The notes: generated by a model not told the origin, from the sequence alone. Counted from the first letter of the stretch, positions 34,501-46,619 are shown. The stretch is 64,000 nucleotides of DNA from Ceratothoa steindachneri (GCA_963969495.1 OZ018324.1:137884355-137948354); one strand, 5' to 3'. Program-made: numbers and translations.

Positions 34501-35589
34501 TTATTGCAATTTCCCGTGCACTCTATCAAGAATTAACGGACTCATATGCTTTAATGGGCTCTACTCTCGTAAACTTAGTCCGAAATAGCATGAACTGAAT
34601 TAATTGAGCTAACCCTGAGATGTTCAAACATTCAATACATTTCCATACACTTCTTTAATGTTTTATCCTGGCAATCTGAGAATATTTCCTTTCTTGGGCT
34701 TATAAAGCATGCATGACCTGCAATATGTGTTTCACTTACTGACACCAGTAATGTCCGTTTCTAACAAGCTGTAGAATAAAAATGGCCTATTAATATTCAC
34801 ATATAAGTAAAAAGGCTAAGGTATAGCTAACTTTTAAACTTTAATGGCATTATTCATCTCCTAAAAGCCCTTGGCATTAGTTAGCAGATCCGTAAACATC
34901 TTCTAACATATTTTAAACTCTTTAAACATATCTAAGTAGCATTTTTTCGATCGTTGACAAAAACATTAATTTTTTGACACTAATATATTCAATGTGGGAT
35001 GGGGAGGGTGGGCGGGACACCTTTTCAGGTACTTGTCTTTCCACTATTATAGAAACTTAACCATTTATAGTCATGGTATCGTCAAGTGTTAAAAATATTT
35101 ATATCAGGTACTAAAGTACATTTATTGCAGGGAGTGAATATATATACTGCTGAGTATACTCTTTACCTATCAATATAGGAAAATTAGCTTTGGGGCTTTT
35201 AAGCTATCTTTAGTTTCTTGTCGTTAGAGTTCCTATTTGTGAATGTAAACATTAATTAAGCAATAAAGTTAGGCACAACTATACATACATATAAGGAGTA
35301 TTGAATGAATTAAACCTCAAAGAAACAGAAGAAAAACGGACTTTCATCGCACGTTAAACCCTATTTCTCGTTTTTTGTTAGTTTATTACTAAAATGAACC
35401 CACCCCTAGCATTTGTCACTACTAGCCTTGGCCACATGTATGTGTCCTCCTACCCGCAATCTAGATGTAAAATAAAATTGGATTTTAAGAAAAGATGTCT
35501 TTTCATTGAATAGTTATATAAGAGTGTAAGCTAGTCAGATATTCAATTAGAAATAAACCATCGATTGTTACTCTTATATACACCACCGA
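34501..35589. other. AT-rich region without recognised gene
   Basis: No coding motif or repeat recognised between the fossil copy D and the Polinton fragment. The terminal repeat of the Polinton would be expected to the left of its integrase, or beyond, but I could not find one. Confidence 0.4.
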
Positions 35590-35639
35590 GTCTACCAACA
35601 TCTTTTGGTGGGGTAAATCGACTAAACTAATCTATAAAA

Positions 35640-36485
35640 AAGATCTCCAAAAGATCTGATGTGGAAAGCTTTCTCTCAGGTTCGGATAGCTATACCCTAC
35701 ATTACATAAACCCGTTCGAAAAAGATTCAAGACCAAACACTTAAAAGCGCAGGGCTCTAACGAGATTTGGCAATTAGATCTTACTTTGATGTCCAAATAT
35801 GAAAGTTTTAATTATGGTGTACCTACATACTCTTTATAATTGAAGTATATTCTAGATATCTCTGGTTAATTCCTTTAAAGCAGAAGACGGACCAGGTAGT
35901 GTCAAATGCTACAAGGAATCTCATGGAAGTTCCAGGTTATATATGTTCTGATGATAGAAGAAAGTTTAAAGGAAATAAGATGAAACGTTTATTAAGCGAA
36001 TTTAATATCGGTATTTATCATGTTTACTCCTTAAACAAAGCTAGTCTTGTAGAGCGTCTACAAAGAACAACAAAAGAAAGGTTTTTTATGATACCTGGAA
36101 ATACATCAACTTATTAGATGATTTTGCAAAGGCTTATAATAATTCTAGCCATACATTGATTGGGAACACACCGTTCAAAGTTATACACGATGTTGCTATA
36201 CTAAAGCAGAGAGCTGAAGGAAAAAAAAAGGTTTTTATACAAGATCGGTGATAATGTTCAAATCTCAGGCGTTTCCAGTAAATTTAAAAAAGTCTACGAA
36301 ATAGGCTGGTTGAGGAAATCTACAAGATATATAAAAGTTCAAATGTATTAGCCCTCTATTATATTCAAGATTTAAATGGAAAACATATTGAAGGTGGGGT
36401 TTATGAAGAAGAACTACAGAGAGTAAAATTTGACTCCCGTAAGAAATATGTAGTGGAGAGGATAGTTAAGGCGAAAGGGCTTTGA
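35640..36485 (+). pseudogene. Polinton-type integrase remnant
   Basis: Fragments in several plus frames line up with Polinton c-integrases. The entry to the core is seen at about 35690-35790 (TLHKPVRKRFKT, then WQLDL with the first Asp), the second Asp region in 35899-36117 (CSDDRRKF) and the Glu region just after it (SLVERLQRTTKERF). A basic tail at 36240-36480 carries KIGDNVQIS and ends in a chromodomain-like KKYVVERIVKAKG. The core is interrupted by stops and frameshifts at several points, including about 35850 and 36110. The family call is firm; activity is excluded. Confidence 0.8.
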
Positions 36486-36609
36486 AAAAGCAAGTTATAT
36501 TCAGCAAAATAGCGAACGTACACAAAATCGTTTAACTCATATATCAAGGCATGTGATATGACCTTAAAATCTTGAGCAAATACATTTCTAAAATTATATA
36601 AAGGTGTAC

Positions 36610-37487
36610 GATGTGGAAAGTTTTATATCAGTTGTGAAGATGGAGCCAAAGAGTTTTTAGGTCACCCTTCCTTCATCATCCTCCCTGGATGTCTACCCTC
36701 AAAATACCATCTCTGACTATAGAATTGAGTTACCCAAATCCATAATAACAAACCACATGCAGTATGAAGTAGGTCTTTGTGAGTTTCAATTTACAAAGAA
36801 TATCTACATTGTTACTTAGTCTAACACACATTCACAGTCTATCGGAAAAGCGCGAGAGTAAACAACTATGCATCAAATACTATATTAGCAAGAGGAAAGG
36901 TAACAAAAGTAAATGAAATTAACTATGCTTAGAATGAGTTATGGATAGACGCTGGATATTACAAAAATGAAAAAGCACTCATAGAGAAAGTGAATCTGAA
37001 AATGAAACAGAAATTATCATCTCAAGATTTAATGTTTCAATCTGAGAGAAAGCAACGGAAGATGCCTACTGATTATATGTTAAGGCTCACTTTAGGTTCA
37101 TTGCTCAATGGGAAAAGGAAAGAAAATCTATTAATTCATCTGTCAAAAGAATTTTCCACTATAATGAAAAGATCTATCAGAGATGTTATCCCAAAATTAA
37201 ATCATTGTATAGCGTTCAATATAGATTTTACTGCTCTTATATCTAATCCGAGATCATGTTACATTTACTCTAACCTTGTAGACTATCAGTTATCTAGGAA
37301 AGAAGGCTATTTCAGCCGGTTTCGATACTGTTCAAGATATTGTGCATGGAAAGAATTCGTAGAACTTCTGAGAGAACAGCTGAGAAGGGTAAAAAATAAT
37401 ATCACTAAAGGTACTAGACAGTATATTAGAAGAAAATTAAAATCTGAGAGGGATAATGAGAGAAAATCAGAAAAAAACTTGGTGTAA
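36610..37487 (+). pseudogene. Polinton capsid-region protein (PX-like), broken
   Basis: The beginning, in shifted frames at about 36615-36800, has the recognisable pattern YRIELPKSI and QYEVGLCEFQF, which in Polintons opens a conserved virion-type protein usually encoded beside the major capsid gene. The best-preserved part is an open frame at 36990-37487 (165 residues) with LSSQDLMFQSERKQRKMPTD and SNPRSCYIYSNLVDYQL, ending in a Lys/Arg-rich tail. Stops separate the two parts. The PX assignment is from gene order and the N-terminal pattern and is tentative. Confidence 0.55.
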
Positions 37488-37547
37488 TAAATAAGCAAAA
37501 ATGGATGAATAAGAAGTTGAAAAATAAAAGAAAGTTGAAAATAGATC

Positions 37548-38425
37548 ATGGAGAGGTTGGAAATGTTGTTTTTCCAAAACTTAAACCATCAGACATTTCC
37601 TAGATGTTCTCATAAAGATATCAACGGCTGTAAATCTTACAGGTGTAAAATGAATGCTCTTCATCCAACAGGTGATATCTGTTCGGAGACAAAACTTGAT
37701 TTGTTTACTGTTTTACAAACCCAAACTTCCATCGGCGAAAGCAATTATCAGTCTTACTCTTCGCTTATCAATATCTCTTTCGACCTCACACCAGTTGAAT
37801 ATTATGTATCTGGTAACATACAGTATTATGTAGACCTTCATGAGGTTTATCTTTATATTAAAGCAAGAATTGTAAAGTCAAACGGAAGCAAACTTCTAGA
37901 TGAGGAGAATGTTTTTCCTGAAAATAATATTCTTCCTACTTTGTTCAGCAATGTTGATATTTATTTAAATAAAACATTCGCTCAATGTTCTCTACGACTG
38001 ATGTATGCTCATTTCGTGTCAGGCAACAGTTTAAAATAGGAAATGCTTTTCTGTCACCTCATGTAAAGTTATACAACAGCATAAGCGATTTTTAGAGATG
38101 TATATAACTTCATTCAAGAAAACCAACATTCTTGGGACTTACTGGTAGGGATGTGGAATAATGCAGCCTGGATTCTTTAGAAGGGTAAAAGCAAAATATC
38201 AATCTGTTGTAGGTACATAATTGGTACTTCAATGTGAAGCTTCATTAGCATCCAGAACTTTGCTTGCTGAAATGAAGGATGTCCTGAACAGGGAGAATAT
38301 GGATATCAAGGTATTCAACTTTCTTAGAGCGGAAGCCTTGAGCAATAGTCTCTTCAAACTGCCCTGTCAGGATATGAAATCTGAACATGAACCCTTGCTT
38401 ATTTACACGAACGTACGATAGTTAT
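37548..38425 (+). pseudogene. Polinton capsid-like protein (F54H12.2-like), N-terminal part
   Basis: An open frame of 163 residues (37548-38039) includes the family signature CSETKLDLFTVLQTQTSIGE and then YYVDLHEVYLYIKARIV and LFSNVDIYLNKT, typical of the double-jelly-roll capsid-like family annotated as F54H12.2-like in many animal genomes. Frame breaks follow at 38040, but the similarity seems to continue to about 38420 in other frames (38221-38421). The usual protein is several hundred residues longer; the remainder is lost at the junction with I-A copy B. Confidence 0.65.
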
Positions 38426-38535
38426 CAAAGGGGAACATAGATGCATAGGTTTGTGAATTACGATAAGAAGTAACAATCTTTATACATTCGCAGCGTAAAT
38501 TTTTTTAGCTATCTCTAAATTACCCGGTGGTCATC

Positions 38536-39790
38536 TGCGAAGAGTTCTCCGCCTCTGGAGGTAAAGTCCAGCCGGCGGCCTTCCGCGACATCACGACGTG
38601 CATTGAATGCTGGCGGAGAAGCATCCCGGTTAGAGAATGCGGAAAAAGCGGTGGCGAAAGATTCCGCCACGGACGCGGGGTCCGAGATTGCGGTCCCATT
38701 CTCTGGAGAACGGGAGGGGAGTCTTGCGAGAACTTGCCCTGAATCCTTTTGACTCACCTCCACACCTCTGCTAAAGCGTCTTCCGTTAAGTGAAGACACG
38801 TATGCCTGCCAAGAAGAGCGGCGGGCGTGCTTCGAAATATACCGGAACCTAGCCCTAGCCCGATGAAATTCAGCGACAGTGAAATCGTTCGGGCGGCGCT
38901 TATAGTGCATGTAGGCATAACGCTTCTGTTTGAGGGCCGTCTCACACTCGGCCGTCCACCATGGGAGTGGTCGGCGTGCAAAACGGCCAGACGTTCTAGG
39001 AATAGTAGTCAGGCCCGCGGCGATGAGGTTGCCGGAGAAGAACTTAACGGCCTCATCTACCGACCTAAACCCCTCGACTGAGATAGAGAATTCAGTTATT
39101 TCCTGAAATGAGGGCCACCGCGCACGCGCAAAGCACTCCTGAAGTGGGCTCTCATTTGCAGTTGCCCTGAAAATGATATTTAAATGGAAAAGTGATCACT
39201 ATCATGGAGGTCATCGACCACCCCCCAATCAAAATCAGCTTGTGCATCCGAAGAGCACAAAGATAGGTCAAGGCAAGAAAATGAAGCGGTTCTCGGACAG
39301 TAATGCGTAAACTCATCCACGTTTAAGACATCCACAACAAGCTCTTCGATCAGATCAGCAAGGACTTGTCCCCTGGGATTTATTGAGTAATCTCCCCAGA
39401 GAGGATGCCTGCCGTTCAGATCTCCAAGCAAGAGAAAGGGCCTCGGCAACCGTGCCACGACACGGCGGAAGTCCCCCGCGTCAAAGTCAACTGACGGTGG
39501 AATGTACGCAGAAATGATAGTATACCTCCTATCCAGGTGCAGCTGCACAGCCACTGGCTGAAAGGAGGTATCTAAAGAGAAAGGAAGAACGGAGACATCA
39601 TGCCGGGTGTAAACCGTGCATCCCCCAGCCCGGCCATCCCGCGGTGGTGGGGTCGCAAGACCCTTATACCCCGGGAGGGCAGGCAGCGGGCACGCGCCTA
39701 GCATGGTCTCCTGCAAAAAGATAGCTAACGGGGAACGGGACGAGACGAGCCTCCGCATCTCCTCCCAATTGGCCCGGAGTCCACGGCAAT
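38536..39790 (-). pseudogene. ORF2 N-terminal part (APE endonuclease), copy B
   Basis: The segment 39180-39758 (192 residues) is an almost complete APE endonuclease: catalytic Glu in IFLQETML (residue 17), SAYIPPSVD, LLGDLNGRHPLWGD (Asp 113, Asn 115), CLDLSLCSS and LHDSDHFSI (SDH at 187-189). This makes it the best-preserved EN of the I-A family in the window. The linker continues in 38515-38910 with RKRYAYM-like sequence, and the frame then stops at the truncation. There are frameshifts at about 39180 and 38910. The start of ORF2 lies near 39795, overlapping the ORF1 end in another frame. Confidence 0.8.
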
Positions 39791-39795
39791 TCCAT

Positions 39796-41960
39796 TGAAG
39801 GAATATGCCCTCCAGGCCTAGCTCGGAGGAGACGCGGGGGCCCTCCTCGAATAGAAGACCCTCACGGGAATGGCCGTACGCTTCCCGGGGGCAGAACCCC
39901 GGGCGCTGTCGCCTTCGAGGACTTATTTGGGGAGGTTATGCTACCCATGCGAGTCTTTTCCTGCCTCCGCCTCGAAACCTTAGGGTGGCGTTGCGGCTTC
40001 GGAGGCGGGGGGGCCCTCTTTTCGAGGAACCACCGTCTCCGAGCCACTCCCTCCACCACTAGGCGTGGGCGAAGAAGCAACAGCTCCTTTGTTGCTGTCC
40101 TCCTTTCTGAGGACAGCTTTAGGAACCACGGAAGATGGCTTAGAGACCAACTTCAGGGGTGTTTCCTCCTTTGAGTCTAACGACTCGGTGGAGGCGCGTG
40201 GCCGTTTTGTCTTACTGGAAACGGTCACGCTGGGGAAAGAGAGAGGAGCCCTGGTTTTAGCCGGGGCTGGGTATGAACCCCTTTTGCCGCCCGCTTTACC
40301 AGGGGAGCGCCCGGGTTGAGTAGAGCCCGCAGAAGGGCTTCGAATGGGCGCGGAAACAACCGTGTTCGTTTGCCTGGATGGGCTAGGAGCAGAGGGTGCC
40401 TTTCTAACTATTGAGGCATATGCTGTCCCCGGCAGATCCAGCGCGCCAGGACCAAGTCCTTAGCCTCGCGGAATGAGAGTCGATCCTGGGCCTGAACGCA
40501 CATGATTTCTTTCTCAAGGAGATATGCACCACATTGCTTCGAAGAAGCAGGGTGCGGCTTTCCGCAATTGATACACTTGGCCACACACGATTTGGACTTA
40601 TCGTGTGCGACCTCGGAGCAATTTACACAGACTTCGGGTGACCCCGACTTTGCACGTCTATATGAGCGATTCGTATGGCTGAAGCGGTGACAGTAATAGC
40701 ACCGCCGCGGCAGTGGCACAAATGCCTTCACGCGGTAGCGGTAGCAACCGGCACGCACCGACTCAGGAAGCTTGTCACAGTCGAACGTGACGAAGAGTGT
40801 AGGGGTGGGTCTCGAGGCCCCTTCCTGTTTTCTCATCACACGTTCGACCTTGTCCGCCTCATGGTCGGCCAGCTCTAGGGTGTTGTCCTCAATGGAGTAG
40901 TCAACGAGTTCCCTCGCATAAACTACTCCTTTCACAAAGTTCATGGTAGAGTGCGGCGTCACACTCACTGGGGTGCCATGAAGTGTCCGAAGAGAACTTA
41001 TCTTGGCCGCCACGGCGGGATTCACCGCATTCGCCAGAAGGCTCCCGTCCGAGAAACGGGTCACCTTCGGCTTTCTTCCAATTGCACTAGCTAATCCTCT
41101 CCTCTGATGGATCCTGTTGCCCTTGGACAACATGGTGCCATCAGTGGAGCGATTAACGAGGAAGGGCTTGAAGCCAGCAGGTTTGAAAACGGCAGGGGCC
41201 CAGATCTCATCGAGGCTCCGCCCTGTGCACTCTTGGTCCTAGTCTTAGTCAGGGGCTCCGCACACGGGGGGGGGGGGCAGAGAGGCCGGATCTGCCGATC
41301 TTGGCTTGGTCGCCTACCAAAGTGGCAGCAGACCCATCCGTTCCCGCATCCCCCGCGAATGGAGAGGAGCCGCGAGTCTTCTTGGTCTTTTTAGTCTTTT
41401 TCTTTTTTCTTTTTTTGGAGAGTAGGGCGGGTAATGAACCCGCTTCTCACCTCCGGCGTCAGAAGTCTCCAGGCCAGATGGACCGGCCTCAGCCAGGTCC
41501 TTCTCCGAAATGCAGAAGGTCCTGTTAGTCGTAGGGGCACCTGTCGGAGGAGATCCCTCTCATCCTTGTACTGCCTCATAGACCCTAGCCATTTGAGGCG
41601 GATTGCCCTACCGTCTGAGGCTGGGTTCTCATAAGGACCATGTGTGTCACAGGATGGGCCTCCAGTTGGCCATCTTCTCCCAAGACATCGCAGGTTCCGT
41701 TGGCTGTATTGTCACTAGTCTTGTGTGGGGAGGTACAGCCCTTGACCCCGGCAAGGTTCAATATTCTTGCCAGCAGGTCTTTTGAGGGTAGCGACCGAAG
41801 GGGCCTGGCTTCCCTCTTCCCCCTAAGGGGGTTTGCCCTACCGTGCCGCTTATACGAGGGGCGGTCGGCAATGGGCTGCCTGCTGGCTTTCTTGGCATTC
41901 ATCTTAGAAAGAAAAAAGGGGACTGACCGCTGGAAAAAGGGAGGTGCCCTAAAGCACCTC
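39796..41960 (-). pseudogene. ORF1 with three CCHC knuckles, copy B
   Basis: The central frame (40408-41133, 241 residues) holds the conserved domain KGVVYARELVDYSIEDNTLE, the CDKLPESVRAGCYRYRVKAF stretch and the knuckles CYYCHRFSHTNRSY (last Cys changed to Tyr), CVNCSEVAHDKSKSC and CINCGKPHPASSKQC. The C-terminus (39980-40228) is Ser/Pro/Lys-rich. The N-terminus lies in other frames to about 41905 (ASRQPIADRPS). This is the RNA-binding partner of ORF2. Several frameshifts and the damaged first knuckle indicate decay. Confidence 0.75.
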
Positions 41961-42689
41961 CAGAGAATGGGGTGAAGAGGGATTCCCCTGCACCTGTAGG
42001 CGAAGGAGAGGAGTAAGCCTCCTTTCCGGTTAGAGAAATATGGAGGGTCCCCTGCGCAAGCACAGGGGGAGGGTCCTACCTTTTTTCGGTGGAGCTGCTC
42101 GAGGGCGGCTCCGTTGATGATGAAGGGGGAATTAGGGGGAGATTTTGTTTTTTTACATCATTGACCCTAAATTTTCTGCGGGACGCAATAGCTCATCACC
42201 TCTCACAGTTGCCCGCACTGCAAGAAGTGCTTACAGGCCTAGCAGAACCAGGCGCCGCCATTTGGGACCACCCCTCCCGCCTGGTGGCCTGGCAGTCCAT
42301 CAGCATGGCGGCTCCACCTTAAACACGAGGGAAAAACTTAGATTGTGAAGAGGAGAGGAGAAGGGATGCGAGGATGGTATGGGTGGGGATGAAGCAGGTT
42401 GATAAAAAACCTCCATCCCAAACCGGAGATCAGGAGTTAGGGAACGTTGTCCCATCGCCCCCAGCCCCGATCTGGGACGGTTGGCTTGAGAAGAAGGTCA
42501 ACATCTAACCTGTGAAAATAGAGGCTGACCAGAGAAAGTAGTGGGAGAGGTTGCATGAAAAGCGACTAAGTAGGGAAGATATACAGGCTATCTGAACGAA
42601 GAAAGAGAGGATAAGCTGGAGCCGGACGGAGCGCTGGATCCCGTCAGCACTGTGGTCAGGATAGCAAATCGTCGCGCCTCTTACGGGGT

Positions 42690-43590
42690 AATGTTTAATC
42701 AAGGAGGTTCACTCCCCCGTTTCGCCTCCATACGTCGATCTCGCCAGATTGAATTAGGCTTATGGGCAGATAAGACATTTTCCCAGGCGCCACCGGGACA
42801 TTCCCCCGAAGTCCCCCACTCAATTATCCCCTACGCCATGGAGATGGCTCCGGCTATTTATACCATAGCTTTTCCCAATTAAAGCAGATCTAGATTATCT
42901 TCGCGAGGCATCAAGCCGATCCGGTCTCCCTTGTGCACCTAAGAACTCTGCCGAGAAACCCCTTATTGTCCAGAAGAGGACAATATTCCTTGAGTGCCAA
43001 GGTTCGTGCCCTTCGAGACGCCAAGTCAACAAGGCCCCCCTGTTGTTTAGAAAGAGAACAACGTTAGAACAGCCATTGTTCTTTGAGCCCGTTTGACAAG
43101 AAACGGTTCTCCCCCCCCCCTGTTGTTCAGAAGGAGAACAACGTTAGAACAGCCGTTGTTTTTTAAGCCCGTTCGTCAAGAAATGGTTCTCGTTCTCAAG
43201 ACATCACGTCCGGATGATTTAATTCCCCCCTTTTTAACGTTCTTCAAGAGAACGCTTGTTTTCAACAATAACCTCCATTGTTTATCTAGAACATCTCCGA
43301 TTTGCTGCCACAAAGATCGCTCGTACTTCCGAGCCCCACTTCGCTCTCAGTCCTTGAAGACAGTTTTTCCCCCTCGTTAAGGCCACCCCCCGAAGAACCC
43401 TTCAGCTTGAAATCGCCAGTTGGACCGAAGATTCCTTTGCATCGTCTTCCTCTGCACAACAACTTTGTAATTACGTAAGCTGAGCATTACCTTTAATCAT
43501 TTAACCTTTTGTCAACGCAACCCTGTGCTTTAAATGGTTTAGCGAACCATTCCCCCCCTTTTTTTTGTTTGTTTACCATTTTAAGATTGA
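42690..43590 (+). repeat. Repeat X2, second copy of the LTR-like repeat
   Basis: It matches X1 from about 26060 to 27040, including the region with the TATA-like motif (ctatttatac, 42855), two minisatellite units and the block 'ctttaaatggtttagcgaac'. It starts exactly beside the 5' end of I-A copy B and lacks X1's first 80 bp and its right end with AATAAA. No coding content. Confidence 0.75.
43038..43195. repeat. Two-unit minisatellite inside X2
   Basis: Two units of about 80 bp corresponding to the five-unit array of X1, with a poly-C expansion at 43111-43120. The unit number differs between the copies (2 against 5). Confidence 0.85.
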
Positions 43591-43790
43591 AGAGGCTGCC
43601 TTCAGGCCGGCATGTAAGACCAATTCCCCGCCTCGGTGGGAATTTCTCACGAAACAGGATGGTTACTGCAGCGAGGTAGATGTTAAACATGACGGGAGCA
43701 ATCACGCAGCCCTGCTTGAGACCAAGTTCCACGTTAAAGGCCTCTGATTCTTCACCTCCAATGACGGTAACGGCATTGACACGGATACAT
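43590..43790 (-). pseudogene. Non-LTR reverse transcriptase scrap (CR1-like type)
   Basis: Minus-strand reading gives VNAVTVIGGEESEAFNVELG, then LKQGCVIAPVMFNIYLAAVT and GSLFNL. The KQGCVIAP pattern is the RT motif before the YxDD palm strand, in the form seen in CR1-like elements; this differs from the I-A and I-B versions (VPQGSV and LPQGSV). No palm motif follows, because repeat X2 begins directly downstream. It is a small fragment of a third non-LTR family. Confidence 0.6.
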
Positions 43791-43799
43791 TAACAAACG

Positions 43800-45186
43800 G
43801 ACGAGGATTATTACTAGTATAGCTCCTTATTTGTTCAAATTGTGGGCGAGTGAGGGTATTTTTTAATCCTTCTACGTATGTCTATAAATCTCCCTACCCT
43901 ATATATCCTCCAATGTCGTTGAATGACACTCTCGGTATTTGTTTACGTGATGGTCTTTTTCTAGAGTCAGTCATCAGCAATGCGTTTGACCTGTCTTTTT
44001 CCGAACAGGTATTCTTCCTTTTTAACGATTGAAGATGGAACTCTGAGTCTTTGGGATTCCCAAGGATAGATGATAGGTAATGAGTGAGATTGGTTTTCAC
44101 TAGCACTGTGTCAACAATGATGACAGGTAAGATAGATTCATCTTTTTGTTTCCTTTTACGCTTTTTTTCTAAGCAGGAGTTTTTTTATATTTTATTAAAC
44201 GATTATCCATGTTCATTTCTCTCATTGGTTGCTTACCATTGATGTAAGAGAAATATGTTATTCAATTTCTAGTGAAAAAAATTCGAGTCTAGGGTAATTA
44301 ATCGACAGTTTTAAAATCAATCTTAACGCTTTATATTAATTGCGAAATTTCTATGCAATGTATATAAGTATAGATTTATATACATTATAGTCCCAAACTA
44401 GGGAAAAATACATATACCTAAATTTATATTTTCTTGAAAAATTTCGTTTAATTTTTATCACGGTTTTACAGAATATTCTTTGAAGTTTGATTCTGATAGT
44501 TATTAAATTTCCAAACATACAAATATTCAGGAAACGATATGATGAAACATTTATACTTGAAGAAAAGAAACGTTGAAATTAGAGAACGGTAAATTATAAC
44601 TTTCAGTTTACATGCAAAAAATTTGTAATTTATGAATAACAACATTGCTCTTCATGTATTATCGACTAATAGTATTGGTAGTTCTCATTTATCAGGATAG
44701 CAAACGTTATTAAAACAGTCCTTTACAGGGCAGTTTGTCCTGTTTGTTTCACTCTGCTATTGGACCCAGGTGAAGGCTTGTGAAATTTGCGTGCATAATG
44801 AAGGTGCAACAGTAAGTACACTCTAAACAAACTCACGACAGGTGTCTTCATAAATATCTGTCTCTTAGCACAGCTAGAAATGAAATTATCACGACGAATG
44901 GAAAAGGGCAACTTGAAGCAGGCAAGTGGTGGCTGGAAGCTCTCAGTCCATATCCTGCTCAGAAGCCGTTGTCGTTTGATTCAGTCGCTCACTTTTTGGA
45001 CTGAAGCAAAGAAACTGTTAGTCAGTAGCAGTCATGACTGAGCAGTCCTTTTTAGGGTTCACTCTGCTCACCCCGAATAGGAAAGGGGCTAGAAAAGTTA
45101 CCTCAAAAATAGTCTGCTTCATAAATCCTGTCTGGAAAACCGCATACAGAGTAATCACCAACATAAGTTCAAAAGCTACCTATAGA
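43800..45186. other. AT-rich region without recognised gene
   Basis: Short frames (43850-44032, 44723-44911) show no familiar motif. I see nothing else that I can assign. Confidence 0.4.
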
Positions 45187-45267
45187 ATGAAACTTGCAAC
45201 TTGGAATGTTCGCACTTTGATAGTTCCACTAACGGGCGCGCACACAATGAATGAATCTATTGGGTAA
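45187..45267 (+). pseudogene. Possible endonuclease start of a non-LTR element
   Basis: The plus frame 45034-45267 contains MKLATWNVRTLIVPL. K-x-A-T-W-N-V-R-T-L is the usual beginning of an APE endonuclease in CR1/RTE-like elements, with the Asn as an active-site residue. No further endonuclease motif follows before the frame stops. It lies on the opposite strand from nearly all other elements. It may or may not belong to the RT scrap at 43590. Confidence 0.4.
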
Positions 45268-46489
45268 GCCTGACTGTAAAACAATCTGCAGGGGGCAACG
45301 GTTGCAATTTCTTACGTTCTCGTTGTATGAAAGATCCAGTCGGATTACCTCACGCTTCAGATGAGGGAGCACACATAGAGAGACTTCAGAGATGGGAACC
45401 CTCGTCAGATACTTACCGATTGACTATAGAGGCCTCAGGGATGTCGATTTAGCCTTCGTCCTCAAATCGAAATCGTCTATTATATCTCCGATCGCGGGAA
45501 GGGGGGGGGAGTGTTCTTCAGATCGTTACCAGTGATATGTGCTCCTTACTAAACCGAGTCGAAGGATTATATAGACGCTGGACGATGTGGCTTTAGATGG
45601 CTTGCTTTCCACGCTAAACACACGTGCGATATTTGGGTATAAGTCGGTGACTCATTCGGGGGGAGGGAGAAATTGAGATAACGTTGGCGTAGAATGTTCG
45701 ACGAACTTCGATCTATGATGGAAGGCATGAATTCTGGCTAAAAGGCGGCCGTGTTACACGATGAAATCTGTTCCTAAGCAAATACAGCTGGGGCGTGATT
45801 AACGGCGTGGACTACACCCTCTCCATGGTTCAGCCGTGCTTTCAAAGCTCCGTACGGTGACCTCCGGACAACCTGGGTACAGAAGGGCACGTGGTCGCCC
45901 TTCTACCTTATTTTCCTACATCCCTTCCATCCAAAAAGATGGCACTTTCGGATTTGGGGGAGAAAAGTGACATCCTCTAAGACGAATGACTTGGAGAAGC
46001 GGAGTCTTTGTCAATAGTGGTCAACGGGGTAAACGAGAAAAAGGGAATTCCTGACCTGACTTCGAGCAGGTGTACAAGCTAGTTCTACACGACTGCGTGT
46101 ACATATGAACGAAAAAGGAAATTAATTATAGCTATCATAAGAGAATTGAGGGGAAACGTAATAAAAAAATGAAAATAATATTTATACACTAAGCTATACA
46201 AAGCAAAAGAATAAAAGAACGAAATGGATATTCAATGATAGATTTTACATAAATGGCAGAAGGATTACGGTGGTACACATACACATATAGGAGTGCTGGA
46301 CCAGGTTATAAATAATAATTTTATATTTAAAAGGGCTATGTGCGTCCTCGACGTACACATCGACAAAAGTAAATACATAAACAGAAATAATTGTCCTTTA
46401 TCTCATCTCTATCTAGCGATTAGACTAATTACAAGATGGACAAATGTCTATGGAGCAATTAAAATTAAAATTTAGCTGGGGTCGTCATC
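45268..46489. other. Unassigned region, possibly 3' end of Gmr1-like copy 2
   Basis: The part to about 46100 is richer in G+C than its surroundings and has no coding motif; it then becomes AT-rich. In position it would be the 3' untranslated region or LTR of the Gmr1-like copy 2, but no matching LTR exists on the other side, because I-A copy C interrupts the element. Confidence 0.3.
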
Positions 46490-46619
46490 CAATAGATTAC
46501 GGCTAAGGGTATGGGCGATAAAATTTCCGACCTTTTTATATACATTATCATATACTGGAATTCCTGCAATAAGAACTTCCATCTCATTACTCGGCCATTA
46601 TGATGTTTAATATTACGGA

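Larger units (their letters stand above)
35590..38522 (+). mobile_element. Polinton/Maverick fragment (integrase plus capsid-region genes)
   Basis: Plus-strand remains in order: a retroviral-type integrase with a chromodomain-like tail (about 35640-36485), a gene with the N-terminal pattern of a Polinton capsid-region protein (about 36610-37487), and a gene similar to the C. elegans F54H12.2-type capsid-like family (37548 to about 38425). Polintons are large virus-like DNA transposons with protein-primed polymerase, retroviral-like integrase, packaging ATPase and capsid genes. Here polymerase, ATPase, protease and terminal repeats are not seen. I-A copy B begins at about 38530 and cuts off the right side. 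All genes are interrupted, so this is an inert fragment. Confidence 0.8.
38530..42687 (-). mobile_element. I-A retrotransposon copy B, 3' half missing
   Basis: The 5' end (42687, 'ttacgggg'), leader, ORF1 and the endonuclease part of ORF2 are present, but the match to copy C stops at about 38536, equal to position about 51205 in copy C. RT, RNase H and 3' tail are absent. Non-LTR copies are normally shortened at the 5' end; loss of the 3' end needs a later deletion or recombination. The left neighbour is Polinton sequence, the right neighbour repeat X2. Composition is GC- and CpG-rich, unlike the flanks. Confidence 0.85.
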
